This document shows, one piece after another, positions 15,981-25,912 of a stretch of 64,000 nt of DNA (positions are counted from its first letter, which is position 1; each line of letters begins with the position of its first letter). The position numbers and the translations under genes were made by a program. This DNA comes from CAVSCR01 sp963726575 (GTDB taxonomy: Bacteria; Actinomycetota; Actinomycetes; JAHEKZ01): contig CAVSCR010000001.1 of the NCBI GenBank assembly GCA_963726575.1, forward strand, positions 49,712-113,711, in the 5' to 3' direction. The notes beneath the pieces were generated by a model. It made no database searches and was not told the DNA's origin. It saw nothing but the letters and a program-made list of their open reading frames with translations.

Positions 15981-17503
15981 CGCACCGCCTTGAGCCAGCG
16001 ACGCCAGCGTGGGTCTTCCAGCTCCGGCCACAGCTGGAGGAAGGTCACGCGCACCGCGCGGAGCTCACTGCGTTGCTGCTCGTACAACGCGCCTAGGGCG
16101 AACGCAGCCCGCGGCCCGGTGTCGCGGGTGAGCATCGACGCCACCGTGTCGGCGGCGATCGCGCAGTCCTGGTGCTGTCCCAGCAGGTCGGTCACCTTCG
16201 CGAGCTGTTGCGCGAACGCCTTCGCAGGAGCGCCGAACACGGGGGCCACGGCTTCGACGGTATAGCGCGACTTCTTCGCATCGATGCGGGTGCGGTGCCA
16301 GTGGTCGTCGTGTCCCTCCAGCTCATCGGCCAGCCCGCGGGCTGCCTTCTCCAGGGTTCCCCAACGAGTGTTGACCAGCTGCGGCAGCACGTGGCTGGCC
16401 GGACGTCGTGCGCGGCGCGTGGTGGGCGGGTCGTTCGCCGCGCTGATCAACGCGTCGAGCAACGCGAGGTAGCGCGCCGAGTCCAGCGCCTCCTGGCCCT
16501 GCGCGGCAGCGACGAGGCGGTCGGCGTCGAGGGTGTCCTGAACGACGACCAGGCCGGCCGCGCGGTCGATGCTCGGGGGCAGGGCGCGCAGCCCGGCGAG
16601 CAGACGGTCCTGCAGCACCTCGCGGTCGCGCGACGCCCCCATGGTGCCGGCCATCCAGCCGAGCTCGGCGCGCACCTGCTTGGCCCAGGGCTGGTCGACC
16701 AGTGGCGCGAACGCCTGCAGCCCGCTGCGCAGCCGGCGCGCCGCGACGCGGAACTGGTGCACCGAGTCCGGCAGGCCGCGACGCACCCGCAGGTCTTGCG
16801 TCAGCAGTGCCGACACCTGGGAGCACAGCAGGTGGGCGACGGCGGCACTCGCGGGTTCGTCGGGGCTGCAGGACGGCGGCAGGGGGACCAGCGCGACCAG
16901 CTCCACGTCGCCGGCGACCGCGTGGACACCCTTGGAGCCGCCGCTGGGCTGCGCACCGCTGAGCACGAGGTGGTCGGCGATGCGTGACAGTGGCGCTGCC
17001 GCGTCGAGCGCCTCGGCTTCGACCTCGCGGTACGTCGTCCCGTCCAGCGGTCCGCCGTCCAACGTCACGCGGTCGTCGGCGATCTCGACGATCGGCTGGC
17101 CCCGCGAGTCGTTCAGCACGGTGCGGGTGCGCCGGGTGCGGACCGTTGCGCGTGCTGCGATGTCGGCGCCGCGGACGAGCGCATGAACCAGGCGGGTCAG
17201 CTCAGCTGGCGGTTCACCCGCAGATCCGGAACGAAGCGGCAGTCGCAGCTCGTCGCGGGTCTGGGTGCGACCCGGCTCGACGGGCAGCTTCAGGTGCCAG
17301 CCGGCGTCACTACCGCCACTGCGCCGGCGAAGTGTGACGCCGGCGCTGGCCAGTCGCAGGTCGTCGGTGTCGTAGTACACGGCCGTGAGGGTCGTGCGCC
17401 GCGGCGGGTCGGCGGTCGGTAGGTCGGCACTGCGCAGGTCGGGCAGACGCCAGTTCGCGGACACGCTGAACTTCAGCTCGGTCTCGCGGTAGGTCTGGGT
17501 CAC
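15977..17503 (-). CDS. CYTH and CHAD domain protein
   Basis: A 508-residue protein. The CYTH domain (about 1-200) has the tunnel-fold signature ETELKFSV, YYDTDDLRL, LRRRSGG and IADDRVTLDG, which binds tripolyphosphate and Mg. The CHAD domain (about 220-500) has conserved histidines in DSVHQFRVAARRLRS and the Arg/His-rich helices of that family, which bind polyphosphate. It begins with GTG 17503, 13 bases after ppk1, and overlaps the next gene. Adjacency to ppk1 supports a role in polyphosphate binding or short-chain polyphosphate hydrolysis. Confidence 0.92.
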   Translation of the reverse strand: MTQTYRETELKFSVSANWRLPDLRSADLPTADPPRRTTLTAVYYDTDDLRLASAGVTLRRRSGGSDAGWHLKLPVEPGRTQTRDELRLPLRSGSAGEPPAELTRLVHALVRGADIAARATVRTRRTRTVLNDSRGQPIVEIADDRVTLDGGPLDGTTYREVEAEALDAAAPLSRIADHLVLSGAQPSGGSKGVHAVAGDVELVALVPLPPSCSPDEPASAAVAHLLCSQVSALLTQDLRVRRGLPDSVHQFRVAARRLRSGLQAFAPLVDQPWAKQVRAELGWMAGTMGASRDREVLQDRLLAGLRALPPSIDRAAGLVVVQDTLDADRLVAAAQGQEALDSARYLALLDALISAANDPPTTRRARRPASHVLPQLVNTRWGTLEKAARGLADELEGHDDHWHRTRIDAKKSRYTVEAVAPVFGAPAKAFAQQLAKVTDLLGQHQDCAIAADTVASMLTRDTGPRAAFALGALYEQQRSELRAVRVTFLQLWPELEDPRWRRWLKAVR

Positions 17504-17516
17504 CCTGGGCGCCGCG

Positions 17517-19730
17517 TCAGGTCAGTGCCGGACGGCGCTGCTCGCGCTTGCGTCGGATGAGGTAGTCCTGCAGGTCGCGCAGCGGCTCACCGGCGTCGTC
17601 GACGGTGACCCGCGTCCACTCACCTGTCGGCTGCAACCGCCACGACGACGTCTCGTCGGCGAAGCCGAGGTCGAGCAGGTCGCTGAGGCGCGCCAGGTGC
17701 TCGGGCCGACGCAGCAGCACCAGCGCCTCGACCCGGCGGTCGAGGTTGCGGTGCATCAGGTCGGCGCTGCCGATCCACGCCTCGGGCTGACCGTCGTTCT
17801 CGAACCAGTAGATGCGCGAGTGCTCCAGGAACCGTCCCAGGATGGACACCACCCGGATGTTGTCGGACAACCCCGGGATGCCGGCCTTGATGCTGCAGAT
17901 GCCGCGGACCCAGATGTCCACGGGCACACCCGCCTGTGACGCCCGGTACAAGGCATCGATGGTGCGCTCGTCGACGATCGAGTTCACCTTGAACCGCACC
18001 CGAGCCGGACGTCCGGCGGCGAGGTTGTCGATCTCGCGCTCGATCCGCTCGACCAACCCGGTGCGGATCGAGTGGGGCGCCACGAGGAGGCGGTCGTAGT
18101 CGGTGTTCAGTGAGTAGCCGGACAGCACGTTGAACAACTTCGAGACGTCCTCGGCCACCGACTCGTCGCACGTCAGCAGGCCGAGGTCTTCGTACAGGCG
18201 AGCTGTCTTCGGGTGGTAGTTGCCGGTTCCGATGTGGCAGTAGCGGCGCACGCCGTCGTCGTCCTGACGCACCACGAGACTCAGCTTGCTGTGGGTCTTC
18301 AGCCCCACGACGCCGTACACGACGTGGCAGCCGGCTTGCTCGAGCTTGCGCGCCCAGGTGATGTTGGCCTGCTCGTCGAACCTGGCCTTGATCTCCACCA
18401 GCACCAGCACCTGCTTGCCGGCTTCCGCCGCACGGGCCAACGCCTGGACCACCGGTGAGTCACCTGAGGTGCGGTAGAGCGTCTGCTTGATGGCCAGCAC
18501 GTTCGGGTCGTCGGCGGCCTGCTCCAGGAACGCCTGGACGCTGGTGGAGAACGAGTCGTACGGGTGGTGCAGCAGCACCGCGTGGTCGCGCATCGTGTCG
18601 AGCACCGACGGTTGCTGGCTGGTCTCGTACTCGCTCAGCTCCGGGCTGGTCATGGGCAGGAACGGTGGGTCCTTGAGGTCGTCGCGGTCGAGGGTGTAGA
18701 TCCCCCACAGGCCGGTCAGGTCCAGCGGACCGCGCAGCGCGACCACCTCCGCCCGGCTGATGTCGAGCTCTTCCAGCAACAGGTCGAGCACGTAGGGATC
18801 GATCGACTCCTCGACCTCCAGCCGCACCGGCGGGCCGAACCGGCGTCGCGTGAGCTCCTTCTCCATCGCCTTGAGCAGGTTCTCGGCGTCGTCCTCCTCC
18901 ACCTCGAGGTCTTCGTTGCGGGTGACCCGGAAGGTGTGCGCCTGCAGCACCACCATCCCGGGGAACAACTGGTCGAGGTGGGCCGCGATCACGTCCTCGA
19001 GTGGGACGAAGCGCTGGTTCCCGACCGGGACGAAGCGCGGCAGGATGCCGGGCAGCTTCACCCTCGCGAAGTGCTCCGCCTCGGTGATGGGGTTACGGAC
19101 GACCACGGCGAGGTTCATGGACAGGCCGGAGATGTAGGGGAACGGGTGCGCCGGGTCGACGGCCAACGGCGTGAGCACCGGGAACACGTCCTCGCGGAAC
19201 AGCGCGTGCATCTCGTCGCGCTCCTCGGAGCTGAGCTCGGCCCACCGGGAGAGCTGGATCCCGGACTCCCGAAGCCCCGACATGACCTGGTCGTGGAAGA
19301 CGGCGGCGTGGCGTCGCTGCAGCTCGTGGCTGTCCTTCCAGATCAGCTCGATCTGGTCGCGGGGCAGGAGCCCGCTGGCCCCCGGCACGGCGATCCCGGC
19401 TGCGATGCGTCGCTTCAGGCCCGCGACCCGCACCATGTAGAACTCGTCGAGGTTGCTGGCGAAGATGGCCAGGAACTTGGCCCGCTCCAGCAGCGGCGCG
19501 GATGGGTCCTCGGCGAGCTCGAGCACCCGCATGTTGAACGCCAGCCAGGCCAGCTCCCGGTCGGCGAAGCGGTCGGTGGGCAACGGCTCGAGACCGGCTG
19601 CGGCCTCTTCGGCGTCGGCGCGCAGCACGTCGACCAGGCTGCTGGACTCCGGCGCCAGGTCGGCGCGACCCTGGTCGACGGCCACCGCCTCCTGGGCGCT
19701 CACGCCGTCCGCGCCGATCTCCACGCTCAC
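17517..19730 (-). CDS. ppk1: Polyphosphate kinase 1
   Basis: A 737-residue Ppk1, slightly longer than the usual 690 because of a roughly 45-residue acidic N-terminal leader. It reversibly makes polyphosphate from ATP. Visible motifs are DRELAWLAFNMRVLELAEDP at the N-domain start, IKQTLYRTSGDSPVV, VEIKARFDEQANI, and the phospho-histidine loop RYCHIGTGNYHPKTARLYEDL; the second histidine lies in LEHSRIYWFENDG. The start is GTG 19730 with GGAGG about 5 bases upstream. It precedes the CYTH-CHAD and MutT1 genes in one operon, and pstSCAB lies 7 kb away. Confidence 0.96.
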   Translation of the reverse strand: MSVEIGADGVSAQEAVAVDQGRADLAPESSSLVDVLRADAEEAAAGLEPLPTDRFADRELAWLAFNMRVLELAEDPSAPLLERAKFLAIFASNLDEFYMVRVAGLKRRIAAGIAVPGASGLLPRDQIELIWKDSHELQRRHAAVFHDQVMSGLRESGIQLSRWAELSSEERDEMHALFREDVFPVLTPLAVDPAHPFPYISGLSMNLAVVVRNPITEAEHFARVKLPGILPRFVPVGNQRFVPLEDVIAAHLDQLFPGMVVLQAHTFRVTRNEDLEVEEDDAENLLKAMEKELTRRRFGPPVRLEVEESIDPYVLDLLLEELDISRAEVVALRGPLDLTGLWGIYTLDRDDLKDPPFLPMTSPELSEYETSQQPSVLDTMRDHAVLLHHPYDSFSTSVQAFLEQAADDPNVLAIKQTLYRTSGDSPVVQALARAAEAGKQVLVLVEIKARFDEQANITWARKLEQAGCHVVYGVVGLKTHSKLSLVVRQDDDGVRRYCHIGTGNYHPKTARLYEDLGLLTCDESVAEDVSKLFNVLSGYSLNTDYDRLLVAPHSIRTGLVERIEREIDNLAAGRPARVRFKVNSIVDERTIDALYRASQAGVPVDIWVRGICSIKAGIPGLSDNIRVVSILGRFLEHSRIYWFENDGQPEAWIGSADLMHRNLDRRVEALVLLRRPEHLARLSDLLDLGFADETSSWRLQPTGEWTRVTVDDAGEPLRDLQDYLIRRKREQRRPALT

Positions 19731-19832
19731 CGCTGCCTCCTGATCCGGCCCCCTGACGCCAGCCCGTGCTCCCGATCGCTGCCGTCATGGTGGCATCAGC
19801 CGATACGTCGTGCCGGGCCAACCGGGGGTTGT

Positions 19833-20849
19833 TCACCCAAAGGGGATGGTCCGCTGGTACATCCGGTCGGTGTCCCAGTGGGCGAACCCCAACCCTTGGT
19901 AGAGCGCGATGGCCCTGGTGTTGTCGGCGTCCACGTACAGCATGGCCTCGGTGAGTCCGCGCGCCCGCAGGTGGGTCAGTCCCAGCAGCGTCAGGGCCCG
20001 ACCCAGACCGTTGCCCTGCTCGCCGGGGTCGACGCCCACCACGTACACCTCACCCATCGGCTCGTGCCCGTGCACCTCGTCATGCCGGTGCACCTCCTCC
20101 GGGCCGCGGGGGTGTTCGTGCGGATGTTCGTGCCCGCCGTGCACCTTGGTCCAGTGGAACCCCACCAACCGGGGCCGGCCCACGGCGTCGAGGCGTTGGG
20201 CGAGGAAGAAGCCCTCGGGGTCGAACCACGGTTCGCGCATCCGGCGATGCAGGTCGGGCAGCGTCCAGCCGCCCTGCTCGGGGTGGTCGGCGAACGCCTT
20301 GGCGTTGAGCTCCACCCAGGCGGAGTCGTCCTCGCCCGGGTGGAACGTGCGCACCTCGACCCCCTCGGGCCAGTGCGGCGTGGGCAGTGGCGTCAGCAGG
20401 CTTCGGCGCATCTGCCACAGCTCGCGGGCCGACGTGAGACCGAGCCGGGCCGCCAGCCGGTCGGCGCCGGCGTGCTCACCGCGCACCCACAGCCGCAGCC
20501 GGCCGTCGGGGCTCTGGGCCTGCAGCGCCTCGACCAGCGCCCGGCCGAACCCGTGCCCGCGCCACGCCGGGTCGACCACCAGCTCGGCGCTGGACCCGGC
20601 CACCTGGTCGGTCACGTCGAGGTGGGCATAGCCCGCGAGTGCGTCGTCGTCGCCGGCGTAGAGCAGCAGGTTGCGCACCCGGTCGTCGCCGCCGTAGCGC
20701 AGGTGGAGCGAGACGTGCTCGGACAACGGGTGCACCGCGTCGACCTTCGCGGCGTTGTCCACCAACGTCGCCACCGCGGCAACCTCGTCGGGTCGCAGAC
20801 GGCCGCGCACCACGATGCGCGAAGGCCGCGAAGGCGGAGTGGTGGTCAC
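19833..20849 (-). CDS. mshD: Mycothiol synthase MshD with His-rich insert
   Basis: A 338-residue protein with two GNAT acetyltransferase domains; it acetylates Cys-GlcN-inositol to complete mycothiol. The N-domain has LVVDPAWRGHGFGRALVEAL; the active C-domain has VYVVGVDPGEQGNGLGRALTLLGLTHLRARG and the end VDADNTRAIALYQGLGF. Between FHWTKVHG and MGEVYVVGV (about residues 232-262) lies an insert with nine His in about 29 residues, interspersed with Glu and Pro, which could bind metal. It is separated from glnR by 4 bases, as in other actinobacteria, and starts with GTG. It marks the host as a mycothiol-making actinomycete. Confidence 0.95.
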   Translation of the reverse strand: MTTTPPSRPSRIVVRGRLRPDEVAAVATLVDNAAKVDAVHPLSEHVSLHLRYGGDDRVRNLLLYAGDDDALAGYAHLDVTDQVAGSSAELVVDPAWRGHGFGRALVEALQAQSPDGRLRLWVRGEHAGADRLAARLGLTSARELWQMRRSLLTPLPTPHWPEGVEVRTFHPGEDDSAWVELNAKAFADHPEQGGWTLPDLHRRMREPWFDPEGFFLAQRLDAVGRPRLVGFHWTKVHGGHEHPHEHPRGPEEVHRHDEVHGHEPMGEVYVVGVDPGEQGNGLGRALTLLGLTHLRARGLTEAMLYVDADNTRAIALYQGLGFAHWDTDRMYQRTIPFG

Positions 20850-20853
20850 GGCG

Positions 20854-21564
20854 TCAGGTCGAGACGGGCTGCGCGGACTCGTGCGACTCGGTCCGAGGCG
20901 GTGGAACGAACCGGTACCCGACGTTGCGCACCGTGCCGATCAGCGCCTCGTGCTCGCTGCCGAGCTTGGCGCGCAGCCGTCGCACATGGACGTCGACGGT
21001 GCGGGTGCCGCCGAAGTAGTCGTAGCCCCAGACCTCCTGCAGCAGCTGGGCCCGGGTGAAGACGCGGCCCGGGTGCTGGGTGAGGTACTTGAGCAGCTCG
21101 AACTCCTTGAAGGTGAGGTCGAGCACCCGCCCGCGGATCCGCGCGACGTAGCTGCCCTCCTCGATCACGAGGTCTCCGCCGCGGATCACCGTGTCCGCAT
21201 CGTCGTCGGTGGCCTGCAGCCGGCCGATCGCCAGCCGCAGGCGCGCCTCGACCTCGGCCGGACCGGCACTGTCGAGCAGCACGTCGTCGACGCCCCAGTC
21301 GGCGGTGAGCGCGGTGAGACCGCCCTCGGTGGTGACCACCAGCACGGGCACCGTCACGCCGGTGGTGCGGATGATCCGGCACAGCGACCTGGCATGGGGC
21401 AGGTCACGGCGGGCGTCGACGAGCAGGGCGTCGGCGGGTGGGGCGTCCAGCAGGGCCGACGCCTCGGCGGGCACCACCCGAACCGAGTGCCCGAGCAGGC
21501 TCAGGGCGGGGAGGACGTCGGCGGCGCCGCGGTTGGCCGCGCAGAGCAGGAGCAGCCGGGCCAC
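20854..21564 (-). CDS. glnR: GlnR-like OmpR-family response regulator
   Basis: A 236-residue regulator closely resembling actinobacterial GlnR, the global nitrogen regulator. The atypical receiver holds LPALSLLGHSVRVVPAEASALL and ADALLVDARRDL; the winged-helix domain holds LTFKEFELLKYLTQHPGRVF, QLLQEVWGYDYFGGTRTVDV and LIGTVRNVGYRFV. It is adjacent to mshD, as in mycobacteria and Streptomyces, and has no partner kinase nearby, as expected for this orphan regulator. The start is GTG 21564, after AGGAGG. It is divergent from the cyclase gene, with a palindrome between them. Confidence 0.93.
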   Translation of the reverse strand: MARLLLLCAANRGAADVLPALSLLGHSVRVVPAEASALLDAPPADALLVDARRDLPHARSLCRIIRTTGVTVPVLVVTTEGGLTALTADWGVDDVLLDSAGPAEVEARLRLAIGRLQATDDDADTVIRGGDLVIEEGSYVARIRGRVLDLTFKEFELLKYLTQHPGRVFTRAQLLQEVWGYDYFGGTRTVDVHVRRLRAKLGSEHEALIGTVRNVGYRFVPPPRTESHESAQPVST

Positions 21565-21578
21565 AGGCCACCTCCTCC

Positions 21579-21598
21579 TGATCACGCTGGTGATCACC
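21579..21598. promoter_or_regulatory. Palindromic site between divergent glnR and cyclase genes
   Basis: TGATCAC, GCTG, TGATCA-type symmetry: arms TGATCAC (21579-21585) and GTGATCA (21590-21596), overlapping a perfect 10-base palindrome GGTGATCACC (21589-21598). It sits just upstream of the glnR ribosome site and could be an operator; the binding factor is unknown. Confidence 0.45.
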
Positions 21599-21666
21599 GG
21601 ACCACGTTCGCCGGTCACCACAAGGGTATCGGCCGTACGCTTTGGCCCGTTGACGAGAGGGAGCCC

Positions 21667-24600
21667 GTGAACTGCACGGTCTGCGGCACGACCAACGACG
21701 CGGGTCGCAAGTTCTGCATGGAGTGCGGCGCCGCGCTGGCCCGCGACTGCCCCGCCTGCTCCAGCCCGAATCCGGCGGCCAGCAAGTTCTGCGGCGAGTG
21801 CGGCGCAGCCCTGGCCGGTGCCGCTGCGTCGACGCCTGAGTCCGGCAGCGCCGGCGGGTCTGTCCAGACGACCGAGCGACGCCTGGTGTCGGTGCTGTTC
21901 CTCGACCTCGTGGGCTTCACCACCTTGTCGGAGCAACGTGACGCCGAGGACATGCGATCGCTGCTCGACTCCTACTTCGAGACGGCCCAGACCGTCATCG
22001 AACGCCACGGGGGCGTGGTCGAGAAGTTCATCGGCGACGCCGTGATGGCGGTGTGGGGCACGCCGGTCACCCACGAGGACGACGCGGAGCGGGCCGTGCG
22101 CGCCGCCCTGGAGCTGGTCGGCGCCGTCGGGTCGGTGGGCGTCGCCAACGCCGTGGCGCTGCAGGCGCGCTGCGGCGTGCTCACGGGCGAGGCCGCCACC
22201 ACCGTGGGCGCGGACCATCAGGGGATGGTGGCCGGCGACCTGGTGAACACCGCGTCGCGGCTGCAGTCCGCCGCGGCTCCGGGGACCGTGCTCGTCGGTG
22301 AGCCGACCATGCGCGCAGCGGCCGGGTCGATCGCGTTCGAGCCCGCCGGCGACCTCGACCTGAAGGGCAAAGAGGCGTCGGTGCCGGCGTGGCGGGCGCT
22401 CCGGGTGGTCGCGGAACGCCAAGGGGCCAACCGGATGGTCTGGGAACCGCCGTTCGTCGGTCGCGCCGAGGAACTCCGGATGCTCAAGGAGGGACTGCAC
22501 GCGACGAGTCGCGAGGGCAAGGCTCGCGTGGTGTCGGTCACCGGGATCGGAGGCATCGGGAAGTCGCGGTTGGCGTGGGAGCTGTTGAAGTACGTCGACG
22601 GGTTGACCGAGACGATCTGGTGGCACCGCGGGCGGTGTCCCTCGTACGGCGACGGCGTGACGTTCTGGGCGCTCGGCGAGATGGTGCGCATGCGCGCCGG
22701 GATCGCCGAGACCGACTCCCCCGGTGTGTCGCGCACGAAGCTGGCGGACGCGATCGCACGGCACGTGAACGACGACGAGGAACGGCGTTGGCTGGAGCCG
22801 AGGTTGGCGTTCCTGCTCGGCCTGGCCGACGATCCCGTCGGCGGCGGCGAGGAGATGTTGGCCGCCTGGCGCACGTTCTTCGAACGGATCAGCGACAACG
22901 GGACGGTCGCGTTGGTCTTCGAGGACCTCCAGTGGGCCGACGCCGGGCTGCTCGACTTCATCGACTCGTTGTTGGAGTGGTCGCGCAACCGACCCATCTA
23001 CGTCGTGACCCTGTCGCGACCGGAGATCGCCGACCGACGTCCGGGATGGGGCACCGGAACGCGCAGCGTCTTGTCCCTGCACCTGGAACCGCTGGCCGAC
23101 GCGACGATGGTCGAGCTCGTGCGCGGCATGGTGCCGGGCGCCGACGACGCCTCCATCGCGCGCATCGCGCAACGAGCCGAGGGCATGCCGCTGTACGCCG
23201 TGGAGATGATCCGCATGCTCGCCGACCGGGGTGTGCTCCGCGTCGGCGCCAACGCCTACGAACTGGTCGGGGATCTGGGCGAGCTCGAGGTGCCCGAGAC
23301 GCTGCACGCGCTGATCGCCTCACGCCTGGACGCGCTGCCGGCAGCCGACCGCGCGCTGGTGCAGGACGCCTCGATCCTGGGCAAGAGCTTCACCCTCGAG
23401 GCGCTGATCGCCGTGGCGGGTGCTGACGCGGCAACTCTCGAACCACGGCTGCAGGACCTGATGCGGCGGGAGTTCCTCATGCGCGAGGCCGACCCGCGCT
23501 CGCCCGAACGCGGGCAGTACGCGTTCGTGCAGGGGATCATCGCGGAGATCGCCTACGGGATGCTGAGCAAGGCCGATCGTCGTTCGCGGCATCTGTCGGT
23601 GGCGCACCACCTGGAAGCCTCCGGCGACGACGAGCTGGCCAGCGCGGTGGCAGCGCACTACGTAGAGGCACTGCGCGCTACACCAGAAGGTCCCGACCAC
23701 GACGCCCTGCGCGCCAGGGCGGCCGACTGGCTGGCCCAGGCCGCCGAGCGGGCGACCAAGCTCGGCTCCCCGAACCAGGCACTCGACCTGGCCGAGCAGG
23801 CACTCGCGATCACCCCGCCGGGACCGGAGCGGGTGGCGATCCTGAAGGGTGCGGCGATCGCCGCCAACGATGCGTTGCAGCCGGAGCGCCAGTTCGACTG
23901 CCTGCGCGAGGTGGTCACGTTGCTCCGGGGGATGGGTGACGTCGGCGACGAGGTAGCGGCGATGGGACTGCTCGCCAGCGCACTGGGGAGCCGGGACCGC
24001 GTCGAGGAGATGCGCGCCGTCGTTGCGGAGATGGCGCCGCTGGTCGACGCCACTACTGACGCGCTTCCCCGCGCCGAGTACGACTACGCAGTCGGCGTAC
24101 GTCGCGTACTTCGACGAGGACCTTCCGGGCAGTCTGGCGGGGATCGATCGGGCGCTGGCCGGGTTCGGGAGCGTGGGAGACCTCGAGCGCCTGCGCCATG
24201 CGCTCACCAGCCGCTCTGACGTCCTCCTGAGCATGGGTCGGCATCGCGAGGGCATCGTGGTGCGCCAGGGCCTGCTGGCGGTCGCACTGGGCGAGGACGA
24301 CCTGCGGACCGCGGCGCACGCGCTCCTGGGCCTGGCGATGGACGGCCGATGAGTGGACCCTCGCGCTTGACCAGTCGCTCGAAGCGGCGGCGCTGGCGCG
24401 ACGGGCAGGCGTGGGCCGTGCCGAGATGGTGTCCCTGTCGAACGCAGCCGAGTTCGCGGTGGAGACAGGGGCATGGACCACCGCCGACGAGCTGATCGCC
24501 GACCTTCGCTCGCGTCCGGCGCTGCCGTCGGACCTGCTCGTCGACATCGTGCTCGACGAAGCCCTGCTCGACGCCTACCGCGGCGAGCCGGGTCGCGCCC

Positions 24601-25146
24601 GGGCCGCGCTGGAAGGCGTCGCCGCCGAGAACGCCGTGCAGGTGAACCCCACGGTCCGGGCGTGGTACCGACGGATCCGCTCGGTGGTCGACCTGCTCGA
24701 CGGTGATCTGCGCGAGTGCCTACGACGCAGGCCACCGGGGCGCTGGACGCCGAGGCGGTCACCGGGCCGAACAGCACCATGGCGGCCACCTTCGCCGGAC
24801 GCGCCGCGCTGTGGGCACACGACCTGGAACGCGCTCGGATGGCCCTGGATCGGATGCCGGCCGCAGAACGCGGCTGGAACCTCGCCGTGCACAGCGCTCT
24901 GCAGGCGGGGGTGTCGGCCTTGGCCGGACACCCGCGCGACGCCGCGACGGCCTACGAGGGTGTCCTCTCCGGTCGGCTTGCCGTCGGCGACCCGTTCACC
25001 CACGCGCTGATGACGCTGGACGCGATGGCCGTGCTGCCTGCCGACCTGGTGCCCGAAGGTGCCGTCGAGCAGGCGCGGAGCTACGTGACCGACCTGGGCG
25101 CACACGGTCTGCTCGCGCGCTTCTCCTGGTGGGTTCGATCCGCTGA
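21667..25146 (+). pseudogene. Zinc-ribbon/adenylate-guanylate cyclase/AAA ATPase regulator (at least three frameshifts)
   Basis: One large gene of about 1150 residues begins at GTG 21667 (GAGGGAG upstream). Order: two zinc ribbons (CTVCGTTNDAGRKFCMECG and CPACSSPNPAASKFCGECG); a class III cyclase domain (SVLFLDLVGFTTLSEQ, EKFIGDAVMAVWG); an AAA/NACHT-like ATPase with Walker A VTGIGGIGKSRLAWE and Walker B LVFEDLQWAD; then a TPR-like helical tail. The main frame is lost near 24090, continues in the next frame (YVAYFDEDLPGSL), breaks again near 24345 (a base missing before GATGAGTGG) and near 24715. The end at 25146 is uncertain: in the last frame the tail reads on into the hydrolase. Such proteins are signal transducers, possibly making cAMP. 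The frames join cleanly, favouring sequence errors. Confidence 0.8.
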
Positions 25147-25147
25147 C

Positions 25148-25912
25148 GTGGCGGTTCGTCCATGGACGGTCAGCCACAGCGTCCAGGCAGCTGACGGCGT
25201 CGAGATCCGGGTGCGGTACGGCCCGGCTCGGGACGGGAGCCGCGACGTGCTCGTCGTGCTGGCCCATGGTTTCACCGGGCACAGCGCCGACCCCGGCTTG
25301 TCGCGGGTGGCCGACTGGATGTGCGCGACGGTCGGTGTGGTCGGGCTGGACTTTCGCGGGCACGGCGAGTCGCAGGGTGAGTCGACGGTGGGCGACGACG
25401 AGGTGCTCGACGTGGCGGCTGCGGTCGCGTGGGCGCGCACCTTGGGCTACCGCCGCGTCGCCACGCTGGGATTCTCGATGGGCGGCGCGGTGGTGGCGCG
25501 ATACGCCGGCCTGGGCGGTGACACCGACGCGGTCGTGCTGGTCAGCTCGCCGTCGCGCTGGTACTACCGCGGGACGCCGCGCGCGCGACGCGCTCACTGG
25601 GTGATCGAGGCGCCGTTGGGACGTTGGCTGGCCCGGGTGGCTACGCGCACGCGGATCCGCCCGGACGGCTGGCACCCGGTGCCGGTCGAGCCGCGGGCGG
25701 CGGCTCGGGCGATCGGCGTCCCGCTGCTGGTGGTCCACGGCGACGTCGACCCCTATTTTCCGACCGACCACGCCGACGATCTCGCCCAAGCTCCCGGGGC
25801 ACAGCTGTGGATCGAACCCGGCTTCGGGCACGCCGAGCTCGCCATGACGGCCGACCTGGCGCAGCGCATGACAGCGTGGCTGCGAGACGCTCTGGCACCA
25901 TCGGCGCCGTGA
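25148..25912 (+). CDS. Alpha/beta hydrolase
   Basis: About 254 residues from GTG 25148. The fold is clear: VLVVLAHGFTGHS (oxyanion region), VGLDFRGHGESQGES, the nucleophile elbow TLGFSMGGAVVARY with catalytic Ser, the acid in LVVHGDVDPYFP and the catalytic His in EPGFGHAELAM. The substrate is unknown. The open frame continues upstream into the tail of the cyclase gene without a stop, so a natural fusion cannot be excluded; the GTG directly behind a TGA in the neighbouring frame supports a separate gene. Its stop overlaps the start of the next membrane-protein gene as GTGA. Confidence 0.8.
   Translation: MAVRPWTVSHSVQAADGVEIRVRYGPARDGSRDVLVVLAHGFTGHSADPGLSRVADWMCATVGVVGLDFRGHGESQGESTVGDDEVLDVAAAVAWARTLGYRRVATLGFSMGGAVVARYAGLGGDTDAVVLVSSPSRWYYRGTPRARRAHWVIEAPLGRWLARVATRTRIRPDGWHPVPVEPRAAARAIGVPLLVVHGDVDPYFPTDHADDLAQAPGAQLWIEPGFGHAELAMTADLAQRMTAWLRDALAPSAP

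Noticed and set aside
18564..21059. 831-codon plus-strand open frame opposite ppk1, mshD and glnR
   Set aside because: It is antisense to three clearly recognised genes, is rich in Arg/His/Gln as expected for a GC-rich shadow frame, and has no domain.
20854..23307. N-terminal extension of glnR to an 817-residue protein
   Set aside because: The added part is antisense to the cyclase gene and has low-complexity composition; GTG 21564 has a good ribosome site and gives the family's usual length.
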